64,000 nucleotides of DNA from the NCBI GenBank assembly GCA_963697695.1, contig OY969094.1, positions 434,001-498,000 on the forward strand, read 5' to 3'. The notes beneath the pieces are model-generated. The model made no database searches and had not been told where the DNA came from. It was given only the letters and a program-made list of their open reading frames with translations. Within the stretch, counting starts at the first letter, position 1. Every line of letters starts with the position of its first letter. The translations under genes were made by a program, and so were the position numbers. Of the stretch, positions 16,602-25,698 are shown piece after piece. The stretch is from VRUE01 sp963697695. Lineage in GTDB: Bacteria; Actinomycetota; Thermoleophilia; Solirubrobacterales; 70-9.

Positions 16602-17309
16602 TCAAATATGTAAAGCGTTGAAGGACTGTCCAGCCGATGGAGATTTCGCGTGGATGAATATTTCCGCCCTGCCATCTAGAAATGCGGTGTTCAAGCCGTA
16701 TTTAAGGGTATCTGCGGTGTATAAGGAAAGCATCAGAGCTTCGCTCGCCGGGCGAAGTAACTGAGTCGAGGAGGCGGTTTTACAATTCCGTAAGACTCCT
16801 GCCAGAGTCTCACACTCAAATACATAGGAGCCTGTAATGCTGATTAACGGCGGTAGCGCACAGAGTTCTTCGTTATAGTGAATTTGGGTGAAGTTAGCTC
16901 CATCGTCTGGCGTTGCTAACAACTTGATTACGTTGTTATGTAAGAAAGGTAAGAGTTTAGCTTTAACTAATAAAATTTCGGGAGTGCACGCGCTTAATAT
17001 ATGTTTTACGAACGTATGGCATTCTAAATATAAGAGAAAGGCTAAAATATCGCCGGTGGTCCTCAGTCGGCTGTCTAACTCAACATCCATTTTTAGGCAG
17101 CGGATTTCAGTTAACAGCCCGGGAATTAAGAGTCGGGCTTCGTCATTTCCCTTGAGGTTTCCGTCGATTAAGACATCCGTGGCAATTGGTTGTGCGGCCA
17201 CGTCCCATACATGGGCTGCCTGCGTTCCGGCTGCAGTGAATGCCATGAGGCCGAGTGCCGCCATCAACGACAGAGCAAAGGCCTTCAGGACTCGTCGTCC
17301 ATTGCGCAT
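16602..17309 (-). CDS. AT-rich secreted protein, paralogue 1
   Basis: I do not recognise a named family. The 235-residue protein has a signal peptide (about residues 1-31, ending near GTQAAHV) and no membrane helix afterwards, so it is probably exported. It shares with the genes at 24641-25330 and 39643-40330 the pattern WDVA..I near residue 35, a CALPPL block, a Cys-containing VFEC segment, CKTASSTQLLRPA, a TLKYGLN block and a C-terminal FNAL. Its sequence is conspicuously rich in A and T compared with flanking genes. The start ATG has GAGGAG seven bases upstream. Promoter and 5'-UTR elements shared with the paralogues lie at 17329-17409. Confidence 0.75.
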   Translation of the reverse strand: MRNGRRVLKAFALSLMAALGLMAFTAAGTQAAHVWDVAAQPIATDVLIDGNLKGNDEARLLIPGLLTEIRCLKMDVELDSRLRTTGDILAFLLYLECHTFVKHILSACTPEILLVKAKLLPFLHNNVIKLLATPDDGANFTQIHYNEELCALPPLISITGSYVFECETLAGVLRNCKTASSTQLLRPASEALMLSLYTADTLKYGLNTAFLDGRAEIFIHAKSPSAGQSFNALHI

Positions 17310-17328
17310 TTCGAACTCCTCTCACTAG

Positions 17329-17409
17329 TGAGTTACGGTTTGCACAGCGCACGGAAAAGCGGGGTGCCCCGTGCGTAGCTAGACTCGCGCACCTGCCCCA
17401 TGGGGGCAA
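17329..17409 (-). promoter_or_regulatory. Promoter and structured 5'-UTR of secreted paralogue 1
   Basis: Read on the minus strand: a -35-like TTGCCC (17404-17409), 17 bases, a -10-like GAGTCT (17381-17386), then a hairpin with arms cgcacgg/ccgtgcg (17348-17354 and 17369-17375), then the box AACCGTAACTCA (17329-17340), then the ribosome binding site and ATG at 17309. Upstream of the -35 lies GGAAAACC..TCTGGTTAAA. The same order and spacing occur before the other two paralogues (25345-25422 and 40347-40419). Confidence 0.6.
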
Positions 17410-17528
17410 GTTTTAACCAGATGGGTTTTCCATCCTGGCCTTTGTGTTCGAAGCTATCCCCTTGGAAACTTCGAGGTCTCGAGCACCACCGGGCATCCCG
17501 GCGGAGAGGACTCCCAGGAATTCCCCCT

Positions 17529-20500
17529 CTAGCGGCCCCGTTTCCCTTTCCCCTTGCCTTTGCCCTTCTTCGGGCAATCGGCCTTGAGCTCAGGCTTGGA
17601 GTTGAACACCTTCCCGTTCTGGCCCACCATCTTCACCTTCACCCGGTGGGTGCCCTTGCAGATGTTGGTGGAGTTCTCGAGCAGGCTCTTTTTGCCTCCC
17701 TGCATGGAGACGATCGCCTTGGTCACGGGGGCGTCGGGGACGGTTTCGAAGGTGGTGCGGATGCCGCCGTTGACCGAGTCCACGCGGCCGACCAGGTCGA
17801 AGTGGACCGGCTGGCGGGGCGGGCCTTTGAGGGCTCCGACCACGTCGGGGAGTTCGTTGGAGGAGGAGCGCAGGTAGACCGGGCCTTCGAGCGGATAGTC
17901 GACCAAGGGGCTGATGGCTTTGACGTGGCCGTAGACCGAGCCTTTGGGGCAGGCGTCGGCTGCGTATTGGACCCTGGTGCAGATGGTTCTGATGTGGGCC
18001 TGGTCGAGGAACTCCGAATGGGGCAGGGCGACGACGGTTTTGGCGATGTTGGCATCGCCTGAGCGGGCGGTGAGGATCGCCCTGAAGCGGGGGTTCGCGC
18101 CCCTGCGGGTGGGGCCGAAGAGGCGGGTGGTGAGCTTGGGCTTGAAGGGGAGGGACTGGCAGCCTCCGACCTGGAAGTGGGCTTTCAGGGGAGCGATGAG
18201 GCCCAGGGTGGAAGTGGAGGTACCGGTGAAGGCCAGGGGGTTGCAGTTGGTCGGGTTGAGGGTGAAGTTGGGCCTGGAGACGTCGACTGCGACCGAGCGC
18301 ACGTCTACCGGGATCCCGTGCAGGATCCTCGGTAGTGGGTCAGAGAGGGCTTTGCCCTGTGCTGTTGCCGGATCGACGTAGAGGGCGGCTCTGACCGTGA
18401 CCGTGCCGAGGTCGAAGGGACCGGCGATCGCCGGGGTGATGATCGCGATCGAGAGCGGGGCGCCCTTGTAGGGGCCGGCGAGGTAGGCGCGGCCACCGAC
18501 GTAGAGGGGATTGGGGCCTGCTCCTGCTCCGACTGTGACCGTCCCCACCTGCGAGGAGGCCGGGCAGCTGGGGCTGGCCTGCTCGATCGCGCCCTGGTTG
18601 GGATTGCTTCTTGCCTGGGCCTGGGCGATCTGGGCCTCTGAGCAGTAGGGGACTCCGGCGAGCTTTGCGAGGAGGCCTTTGGGCAGGACGGTTTCCAGGG
18701 AGCTGAAGCGCTGGGAGCCGTCTTCGCGGGAGAGGCGCAGGACCATCGGGCTGAAGGCGCCGGCTTTGGGGTTGAGCGTGCCTGCTTTGAAGCTCGGTGC
18801 GTTGGGGGCGGCTGCGGGGTCGGTGGGACAGGGGCCGCCGTTTGGTGCGGCACTTGGGGTGAAGGAGTCGCTGGCAGAGACCGCTTTGCCTTCCGGGGCG
18901 CTCCAGGGGGTGAGGTTTGCGCTCGTCGTCTGCGGCGTGCAGGTGGGCGGGGTCTGAAGCGGCGCCCTCGGCCCTTCGAAGAGGTTCACCCTCAGCTCTT
19001 CGATCGGCAGTTGGGGGGCCTCTGTGACCGTGGTGGTGAGCTGGCCTGTTACGGGGTCGGGGGTGACCCTGGCGGCGAACTTGGCGACGATGCCCGATTC
19101 GGGGTCTTCGATCACCAGGTAGACCGCGGTGAGGCTGTCGAAGGGGTTGTCGAAGGGCTTGGCGACGTAGACGGCTCCGCTTACCGGGTGATCGAGCAGG
19201 GGCGAGCTTGCGCTGATCGAGCCGATCTTGGAGGCGTCGGGGCAGAGGGCCGGGGCCTTTGAGAGGCGGATCGGGGTGGCTCCTATCGGGGTCAGGAGGC
19301 CGATCTGGGAGCTGGTGCAGGCCTCAAGGCCGTTGGCCAGGGAGGCGTTGACCGACATCCCCGCTGGGAGGGTCACGCTGGTGTCTTTGACCGGGGCGGT
19401 GTAGCGGCCTTCGAACTCCAGTTCCTGGGGCTGGGTCAGGGTGAAGTCAAGGCCCGAGGAGGAGCCGATCAGGTTGGTGGTGGGTTGGGCTTTGATGCTT
19501 GGTTTGAAGCCGAGGTCACCGCAGCCTTCGATCTGGCTCGGGGGGCCTTCGTTCAGCCCGGCGCTTTCATAGAGGGCGCCGATTTCCTCTTCGGGTTCCT
19601 CCCAGCTGCGGGCCCAGGCTTCAAAGGCAAGCGGTTCTTGGGGGCAGTTTGCGGGCAGGGAGAGGAAGGCGGTGGTGTCTTCGGGGGTTTTGCAGGGGGG
19701 CGTCAGGGTGAAGAGGCAAAGGCCGCGTACCCAGTCGTGGGCGGGGTCGGTCGGTTTGCCCCACAGTTCGGCTCTGACGTCGAGGATCGGGTTGAGGCCG
19801 CGGGCGAGGATGTCTTTGGTCGTGCCCGAGGCGCCGTAGTCCTCGTCTGTCCTGAGTGAGGCGATGACGTGGGGGAAGATGCCGACGCCGAGCGCGTCGA
19901 AGCCGAAGACCGCCGGTGATCCCGGTGGGGTCTGCATGTTGTAGAGGGGGGTTGGGCTTGGGGCCGGGGAGCCGATCGAGGTGAGGATCGTCACCACGCC
20001 GACCTGGGCGGAGTCCGGGCAGCCGGGGAAGCCCTCGCTGACCAGCTCCACCTCGGTGCACTTGGTCGGGGTCGCCATCGGGTTGGCAAGTAGCCCTGGG
20101 GGGAACTCGATCCGCACTTCCTGCACGTGACCGGCCGAGGTGAGCAGGCCGCCGGGCTCCTCGGTGGGGAAGCCGAGGTCGATCGCCGCGGCGTAGGGAT
20201 GAGAGCCGGCGAGGGCGGCAGCGGTGCCGTCTTCTTCGAACAGCGCCACCGAGAAGCCGGTGTCGCCTTCGAGGTATTCAAAGGGCGGTACTGAGCTTGA
20301 GATCGCGGTCAGGGTCGAGGTCTCAGCGGGCAGGGCGCCGCCGCCTTTGATCACCGCTTCGTTGGTAAGGACGGTGCCTTCGGTGGCGGAGACGTCGACG
20401 GGGATTTCAGCCCAGACCGAGTGGCCGGGGTGAACCGGGCCGGGGCTCGTGCATTTGACCGTCTGGGCGGCGGTGGTGCAGGTGAAGTCGACGGTGTCTG

Positions 20501-20795
20501 GGTCCTTGGAGGAGGCACCGGGTTTGACCGCGGTGAGGCCCGGGGGCAGGGTGTCTTCGATCGTGATCTCCCCGGCGCCCGTGCCTTCGGCCACTCCGCG
20601 GCCGACGTTGGTGGCAAGGAGGATGTAGCGGGCTTGGCGGGCGGCGCCGCTGGCACCTGGTTTGAAGTTCGTCGGTTGGGAAGTGACTGCGAACTTCCAG
20701 GCTGGGGCTGGGGCTGCGGAGGCAGCGCCGGGCGCAAGCAATGCAAGAGCGCAGAGGGAGGCCAGGAGAAGGCTCGTTGTGGTGCGGGCGCTCAT
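17529..20795 (-). CDS. Giant secreted protein with DUF11-like domain and four Cys modules
   Basis: This 1088-residue protein has a signal peptide (about 1-27, ending AASAAPAPA). Residues about 55-160 look like a DUF11-type extracellular beta domain (LLATNVGRGVAEG, IEDTLPPGLTAV). The rest is built from four related modules, each with one Cys and then a CPxxS/G motif: about C246/CPDSAQVG 259, C493/CPDASKIG 518, C718/CPASSQVG 744 and C939/CPKGSVYG 949. The tail KKGKGKGKGKRGR is strongly basic and resembles the tail of its upstream neighbour. No anchor or membrane helix is seen. The ATG overlaps the stop of the upstream gene as ATGA, so the two are coexpressed. A surface or matrix role is inferred. 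Confidence 0.8.
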   Translation of the reverse strand: MSARTTTSLLLASLCALALLAPGAASAAPAPAWKFAVTSQPTNFKPGASGAARQARYILLATNVGRGVAEGTGAGEITIEDTLPPGLTAVKPGASSKDPDTVDFTCTTAAQTVKCTSPGPVHPGHSVWAEIPVDVSATEGTVLTNEAVIKGGGALPAETSTLTAISSSVPPFEYLEGDTGFSVALFEEDGTAAALAGSHPYAAAIDLGFPTEEPGGLLTSAGHVQEVRIEFPPGLLANPMATPTKCTEVELVSEGFPGCPDSAQVGVVTILTSIGSPAPSPTPLYNMQTPPGSPAVFGFDALGVGIFPHVIASLRTDEDYGASGTTKDILARGLNPILDVRAELWGKPTDPAHDWVRGLCLFTLTPPCKTPEDTTAFLSLPANCPQEPLAFEAWARSWEEPEEEIGALYESAGLNEGPPSQIEGCGDLGFKPSIKAQPTTNLIGSSSGLDFTLTQPQELEFEGRYTAPVKDTSVTLPAGMSVNASLANGLEACTSSQIGLLTPIGATPIRLSKAPALCPDASKIGSISASSPLLDHPVSGAVYVAKPFDNPFDSLTAVYLVIEDPESGIVAKFAARVTPDPVTGQLTTTVTEAPQLPIEELRVNLFEGPRAPLQTPPTCTPQTTSANLTPWSAPEGKAVSASDSFTPSAAPNGGPCPTDPAAAPNAPSFKAGTLNPKAGAFSPMVLRLSREDGSQRFSSLETVLPKGLLAKLAGVPYCSEAQIAQAQARSNPNQGAIEQASPSCPASSQVGTVTVGAGAGPNPLYVGGRAYLAGPYKGAPLSIAIITPAIAGPFDLGTVTVRAALYVDPATAQGKALSDPLPRILHGIPVDVRSVAVDVSRPNFTLNPTNCNPLAFTGTSTSTLGLIAPLKAHFQVGGCQSLPFKPKLTTRLFGPTRRGANPRFRAILTARSGDANIAKTVVALPHSEFLDQAHIRTICTRVQYAADACPKGSVYGHVKAISPLVDYPLEGPVYLRSSSNELPDVVGALKGPPRQPVHFDLVGRVDSVNGGIRTTFETVPDAPVTKAIVSMQGGKKSLLENSTNICKGTHRVKVKMVGQNGKVFNSKPELKADCPKKGKGKGKGKRGR

Positions 20796-23700
20796 CGTCC
20801 TGCCCTCCCTGCCTTATTGGCTTGTTTGCCGCCCTTGCCTTTACTTCCTTTGCCTTTGCCTTTGTTCTTCTTCACGCAGCGGCCTTTGGCTTTGTGCTTG
20901 CCTTTGGGGCAGCCCGCTTTGGCTTTGGGATTGCCGGGCAGGGTGTTTTCGGTGCCGGGCGGTGGGGTCGGCGGGGCCCCGATCACTTTGGGCCTGCAGC
21001 TGGCCTCGGCCTCGCAGGGGTCCTTCGGCGGCTGGTTTTGGGAGGCGAGGCCGCCGTTTACGCGGGCGGTGTAGACGTCTACGAGGGCGTCCTGGTCCTG
21101 GCCGACCAGCTTGGTCCGGGTGAAGAAGAAGACGTCGTTGCCGCTCTCTGACGTTGCGCCGATCAGGGCGGGTTCTTTGCCTACTCCGGTGGAGAGGAGG
21201 TAGAGGCAGCCGCCGTCGGCGTAGGCGAGTTTTGCCTCGCAAGTGCCGCTGCCTGCGGCCTCCCACTCATAGACGTCCATGCAGGCGGGAGTCAGGACCC
21301 TTTGGTTGAAGGAGCCGAAGGGCGGACACTCTTCCTCGCCGTTGGTGTCGCTTACGACCAAGGGCTCGGTGCTCTGGAAGAAGACCTTGTTGCCGTCGGC
21401 GGAGAGGTTTTTGGGTAGGTAGGAGGAGGGGGCTTGGGGGGTTACGCCAGGGGGGATGATTGAGCCGAAGCTCGCGGTTCCTTTTGGCGGCGCCCCTGTC
21501 GGGTTGCAGGTCACACAGCTAACCCCGGTATCTCCCACTCGGTAGCGGTAGTACTGGGGGGTGCCTTCGTTCTCATATGCCGTCAGCTGACGCTGGGAGC
21601 GGAAGAGCAGGGTTTGGCCGTCGGGGGTAGTGAGGGCGGTCTTTTGGAAGCCAACCCCGGGGAATACGTTCGTGGGAGTCGCTGCCCAGTTCGCAGCATC
21701 GGATCCGGACCCCCCACCCAGGTCTAGCCTGGCGATGAAGGTCAGCCCCGCCACCCCTTCCCGCCACAAGTAGAGATTGCAAACACCACTCCCCGAACCG
21801 AGTATCCCTTTGCAAGTGCCTGGCATCACGCTTTCACCGCGCCCGTTCGGGCTGTTGGTCACTCCCACTGGCACTCCGTTGGCAGCAAGGTAGACGCGGG
21901 AGCCGTCCCCAGACGCTCCAAGCACTCCCTGCACCTCGATCCCGTTTTTGGCCGTCCCGGCCGGAACCGGCAACACATCGGTAAGCGTGTCGGTGTCCAC
22001 GTCGTAGCGATATAGGTCGTTGCCGGGATTGGGCTGGATCTGCTGGTTGGCGACCCAGTAGAGATTGGTGGCGTCCAGGGCCAAGCCCTCGGGGTTGCCG
22101 GCGCCGATGGGAACGATCTCCGTGGGGTTGGCACCATCGAGATCTGACCGCCCTATTGCCGAAACAGCAGTTTTCGTCCAGTACACGTGGGTAGGGCTGA
22201 GGGCGATTGCCGGGCCTCGAGTGTCGGGAAAGACTGTGATGTTTATAGTACTTTCGGGATCACCATCAGGCTCAGTGCGACGAATAACCCCCTCCCCTGC
22301 CGAATAGTAAGAATGATAAATATGGCTTGCACTTACCGCTACGTCGACTGTTGCACCAAAAATAAGCCTCGGATTAATACTAGCGAGAGTACCAGCGACC
22401 TCCGCACGAGCAACATAGCCAAGGCCTGCACCCACTTTAGTGTCTAGACCCCTATTAACCCAATAAATAAAGTCATCATCAACATCGATCCCCCGCGGCT
22501 GACTGACCAGCACTTTGAGGACGCCCGGGCTTCCTTCGAATTCGCCTTTGATGAATTCCTGCTGGGGGTTTTCCCCGTCGATCTCAGCCCTGCCGATTGA
22601 GCCCCCCCCCTCTTCGGGAATGTCTGGTCCCGCATTGGTCCAATAGATGAAATTGGCATCGACGGCGAGCCCTTGGGGGTTATTGGTGCTGTCGGCTTTG
22701 ATGAATTCAAGGTCAATGCTGGCGGGGCTGCCATCGATGTCAGATCGAGCTATTGTCTCTTTGTCAGTAATCCAGAAGATGTGGGTGGCGTTGGCTTTAA
22801 CCTCGGTGGTTTTCGCCAGTAGGAATTTCAGGTCGACCGGGTCGCCGTCATCGATCGGAGCGCTTGCGATCGCTGGCGGGTTTTCGGGTTCTGGTCCCGT
22901 ATTGGCATCATTGGTCAGCTTCTCAGTGGAAGTGAAGTAAGCGACCGAGCCGTCGGGGCTGGCGCCGAGGAAAGCAGCGGGACGGGTTCCCGCGGCGTCG
23001 GTGTTATTCGGCCCTTTGCCGTTGGTCTTGCGCGAAGCCGAGATCTGGATCGTGCAAGCAAGTGCTGTGTCGATGCAATCGCCTTCCCCGTCGAGCGGGC
23101 TTTGCGGCTCAGCGGGGTTCTTGCGCAGATAGAGCTGGCCTGAGCCGGCGGCGGTGAAGTAGAGCGCTTTGCCGTCGTTTGAGATGACGTTCTGGTCGCG
23201 GGTGTAGTAGCCAGCCGAGGCACCGCCTGAGGCGAGCGTTGTCGGGGTGGTGCCCTGGACCCAGTTATAGGAACCGGCGAAGGCACCTTCTGAGGGAGCG
23301 CTGCCGTCGTTGAGGACACCGGCGAGGCTCAGCTCTTCGCTTTCGCGCTGCCAGAGGTAGACGTTTGATTTGCCCGAGACGGCTCCCGGGAGAAGCGCTG
23401 CCTGAGATTCAAAGGCAACCTCTTTGGCTTGGTCAGAGGTTCCAGCGACCTTGGGCTGCAGTTCGGTGGCGTAGTCGACGATCGTCTCGAAGGGGGCGCC
23501 AGAGCTGGGGCGGGCCATAAGGATCGTTTTGCGCGGTTCGCCCAGTTTGATCGACTGGCTGAAGACCCAAGAGAGGTCCGGGGTCCAGCCGAGCACCGAG
23601 GCGATCTGGCCGGTGTCTCCCGCCGGCAGCAGGCCCTGGGTCGACCAGCCTTCTGAGTTGCGGGAGGCGAGGTAGACGGGGACTTCTTGGGAGCCGTCGC

Positions 23701-24316
23701 CGCCTGGGATGCCGGCGGCAGAGGAGAAGACGATCCTGTCGCCGCTGATGGAGGCTTTGACCAGCGGCACGAAGCCCATCGCATCGCCAGCATTCTTGTT
23801 CACAGGAGACGCCTGCTCATAGACCCTGCAGTCAGGCAGGTTGGCGCTCGAGTATTCGGGTGGGGGAAAGCTCGGGTTGGCTTTGCGCAAGGCGTCGTTG
23901 GGACAGGCGCCGAAGACCTGGGGAGGCAGGTAGGTGGTGAAGGTGTCATCAGGGCTTTCGGCTTTTTCGCCCTGGGGGTTTTTGGCGAGGAGGCGGAAGT
24001 GGTAGGTGGTGCCTGGAGTGAGGCCTTTGACTTCGGCTTCGACCGTTTTCGGTTCGGTGGAGGAGGGGATCTGAGCGTCTGGGACGGGGATCGAGGTGCA
24101 GGGGTTTGCCGAGCAGTCGGCTGCGCCGTACTCGAAGTGGTAGAGGGTCGCTTTGCCTTCGGGATTGATCTCGGCTTTGAGAACCGCGGAGTCGGTCCCT
24201 ACCGAGAAGCCCGTGGAGATGATTTTGGGAGGAACAGCTGTTGCTGTTGACGTCCAGAGAGCCAGGGAAAGCAGGGCCACCGCAGAGGCTGCCAGAAGGG
24301 CGGTGAGGCGATTCAT
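20792..24316 (-). CDS. Giant secreted protein with Fn3-like domain and YWTD-like propeller
   Basis: The 1174-residue product has a signal peptide (about 1-27, LALWTSTATAVPPK). A fibronectin type III-like domain follows (about 29-120; YHFEYG, PGTTYHFRLLAKN). Residues about 485-780 hold six repeats centred on HIFWIT, FIYWTN, FIYWVN, HIYHSY, HVYWTK and NLYWVA, the count needed for one six-bladed propeller. The segments on either side (FTSTEKLTNDANTG and NDLYRYDVDTDTL) look like one interrupted domain. The C-terminal tail is Lys/Gly rich (KNKGKGKGSKGKGGK). The ATG at 24316 was chosen for its GAAAGGA site and signal peptide. The gene is ATGA-coupled to 17529-20795. Confidence 0.8.
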   Translation of the reverse strand: MNRLTALLAASAVALLSLALWTSTATAVPPKIISTGFSVGTDSAVLKAEINPEGKATLYHFEYGAADCSANPCTSIPVPDAQIPSSTEPKTVEAEVKGLTPGTTYHFRLLAKNPQGEKAESPDDTFTTYLPPQVFGACPNDALRKANPSFPPPEYSSANLPDCRVYEQASPVNKNAGDAMGFVPLVKASISGDRIVFSSAAGIPGGDGSQEVPVYLASRNSEGWSTQGLLPAGDTGQIASVLGWTPDLSWVFSQSIKLGEPRKTILMARPSSGAPFETIVDYATELQPKVAGTSDQAKEVAFESQAALLPGAVSGKSNVYLWQRESEELSLAGVLNDGSAPSEGAFAGSYNWVQGTTPTTLASGGASAGYYTRDQNVISNDGKALYFTAAGSGQLYLRKNPAEPQSPLDGEGDCIDTALACTIQISASRKTNGKGPNNTDAAGTRPAAFLGASPDGSVAYFTSTEKLTNDANTGPEPENPPAIASAPIDDGDPVDLKFLLAKTTEVKANATHIFWITDKETIARSDIDGSPASIDLEFIKADSTNNPQGLAVDANFIYWTNAGPDIPEEGGGSIGRAEIDGENPQQEFIKGEFEGSPGVLKVLVSQPRGIDVDDDFIYWVNRGLDTKVGAGLGYVARAEVAGTLASINPRLIFGATVDVAVSASHIYHSYYSAGEGVIRRTEPDGDPESTINITVFPDTRGPAIALSPTHVYWTKTAVSAIGRSDLDGANPTEIVPIGAGNPEGLALDATNLYWVANQQIQPNPGNDLYRYDVDTDTLTDVLPVPAGTAKNGIEVQGVLGASGDGSRVYLAANGVPVGVTNSPNGRGESVMPGTCKGILGSGSGVCNLYLWREGVAGLTFIARLDLGGGSGSDAANWAATPTNVFPGVGFQKTALTTPDGQTLLFRSQRQLTAYENEGTPQYYRYRVGDTGVSCVTCNPTGAPPKGTASFGSIIPPGVTPQAPSSYLPKNLSADGNKVFFQSTEPLVVSDTNGEEECPPFGSFNQRVLTPACMDVYEWEAAGSGTCEAKLAYADGGCLYLLSTGVGKEPALIGATSESGNDVFFFTRTKLVGQDQDALVDVYTARVNGGLASQNQPPKDPCEAEASCRPKVIGAPPTPPPGTENTLPGNPKAKAGCPKGKHKAKGRCVKKNKGKGKGSKGKGGKQANKAGRAGR

Positions 24317-24640
24317 CGGTGGTGGTCCTTTCGTTGGCTTTCTTTTCCTCTGGACACATCTACTGGGAACCTGCCCAGCAAAGCGCAACGCTCGCCTGAC
24401 GGCGAGACGTTGATGGGAAGCTTTTGTAGGTGACGGAGGCTGCATCGTGCGCGCCAGCACCGTTGCCATGCTTTCTATTTCCCTGCTCATACTTCTTCCT
24501 GCATCCCCTTTGCCCCTGTCCCCTGCGTTCCCTTGCCCTAACTCTCCTGATCCCACCCGACGCGGACCGCGCGCTGGCGCGCGGTCCGCGTCTTGGGGTC
24601 ATCACACTAAATGTGATTAGCGCTTATAGCTTGACTTGGA
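24317..24640. other. Intergenic region: hairpins and leader of the giant-protein operon
   Basis: No gene is seen in these 324 bases. A very strong hairpin (16-base arms 24559-24574 and 24577-24592) lies downstream of secreted paralogue 2 and probably terminates it. A smaller palindrome occurs at 24602-24618 (atcaca...tgtgat). Closer to the giant-protein start are hairpins at 24387-24412 (ctcgcc-tgac-ggcgag core) and 24363-24378 (ctggg...cccag), with a purine-rich minus strand between 24460 and 24558. A promoter for the two-gene operon must lie here, but I cannot fix it. Confidence 0.5.
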
Positions 24641-25330
24641 TTAAGGTGTTAAGGCGTTGAAGGTTTTACCAAGGTTTCCACCAATAAGGAATACTTCAGC
24701 CTCGCCATGGATAGTGGCCGGATTCAGACCGTACTGCAGAGTGTCTGTTGGGAATAATGCTGCAGGCGCAGGTTTAATTAATTGACTCACCCTCGCGGTT
24801 TTACAATCCGTTGCAACTAAATTCCCATCTTCGCATTCAAAGACCACCGAACCAGTGACACTAGTTAACGGCGGCAGCGCACATGATTCTTCTAAGAAGT
24901 GGAGCGTTGTAAATATTTTTAAATCTAACGGTCTAATTAATAGATAAGTTCTGCCTCCCGTCGGATGTAAAATCGGTTCGATCTCGATTTTGACTGGTAA
25001 AATTGTTGGGTGGCAGAGAGGCTGATCGATATTATTGATTAATGTTAAGCAATTTGAATAATTGAGTGTAGCGTGAGCTTTGTTTGCAGTGTTATAAAGT
25101 AATCCTTCTGTAACTGTCACTGTTTTACAGTGGATTATGAGATTTAGTTTAGGGACTAAGAGTAAGCCTTCGGTCTTTAGTTTGCCTTCAGCTGAAGCGT
25201 GAGCCGTTATTTCTTTCCCAGCAATATCCCACGTAACTGCTTGCGCGCCCGCTGTCATAAAGACCATAAGTCCCATGATCGCGACAAGCGTCAAGCCAAA
25301 GCCCTTAAAAGCCCGCTTTGCATTGCTCAT
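24641..25330 (-). CDS. AT-rich secreted protein, paralogue 2
   Basis: This 229-residue secreted protein is the best-preserved member of the three-paralogue family. The signal peptide ends near GAQAVTWD. Family landmarks are TWDIAGKEI, a LLLVPKLNLIIHC strand, CHPTILPVKIEIEPILHP, CALPPL, VVFECEDG, LIKPAPAALFPTDTLQYGLN and the terminal GKTFNALTP. Seven cysteines in the mature part suggest disulfides. Codon use is AT-rich against the GC-rich surroundings. The ATG has AAAGGA upstream. A conserved promoter and leader lie at 25345-25422. Function is unknown; no enzyme motif is visible. Confidence 0.78.
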   Translation of the reverse strand: MSNAKRAFKGFGLTLVAIMGLMVFMTAGAQAVTWDIAGKEITAHASAEGKLKTEGLLLVPKLNLIIHCKTVTVTEGLLYNTANKAHATLNYSNCLTLINNIDQPLCHPTILPVKIEIEPILHPTGGRTYLLIRPLDLKIFTTLHFLEESCALPPLTSVTGSVVFECEDGNLVATDCKTARVSQLIKPAPAALFPTDTLQYGLNPATIHGEAEVFLIGGNLGKTFNALTP

Positions 25331-25344
25331 CTTTTTCCTTTCAT

Positions 25345-25422
25345 TGAGCTACGGTTGTGCTGCAGATGCAGGAGACTAGGTCCTGCACCTAAGAGAGTCT
25401 CGCGATTCAAATGGACAGTCAA
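25345..25422 (-). promoter_or_regulatory. Promoter and structured 5'-UTR of secreted paralogue 2
   Basis: On the minus strand: -35 TTGACT (25417-25422), 17 bases, -10-like GACTCT (25394-25399), hairpin arms tgcagga/tcctgca (25367-25373 and 25381-25387), box AACCGTAGCTCA (25345-25356), ribosome binding site and ATG at 25330. GGAAAACC..TCTGGTTAAA precedes the -35. The hairpin sequence differs completely from those of the other paralogues while its place is the same. Confidence 0.62.
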
Positions 25423-25698
25423 GCTTTAACCAGACAGGTTTTCCATTTTGGATGAAAGCTAGCTTCGATACCTAATAGTTATTAGGCCAAAGCCTCAGCA
25501 TCCTCTAGGCAATCACAAAAGTGACCAGACGCAGCCTTGGCAGCGTTAGCGAGAATGCGACCCCCCTGCTAACAGGAATGCCCTAAGGAGCCGGACAAGA
25601 CTTCGGCTTAACCTAACCCTCAACTAACTTAGTTCAGTGCCATTACTTGTCGGCACTACGAGACTGGCTAGCCTCTTTGCTATCCACCCCCAGCCAGA
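25423..25698. other. Intergenic region with a palindrome
   Basis: No gene could be supported here. The conserved GGAAAACC element upstream of secreted paralogue 2 lies at about 25424-25447. A 7-2-7 palindrome, cctaata-gt-tattagg, lies at 25471-25486. The rest is lower-GC sequence with stops in all frames. Confidence 0.45.

Noticed and set aside
17329..17460. Match of the secreted-paralogue leader to the c-di-GMP-I riboswitch
   Set aside because: GGAAAACC and GCAAACC recall pieces of that aptamer, but the paired stems and the tetraloop/receptor arrangement are absent, and GGAAAACC lies upstream of the predicted promoter.
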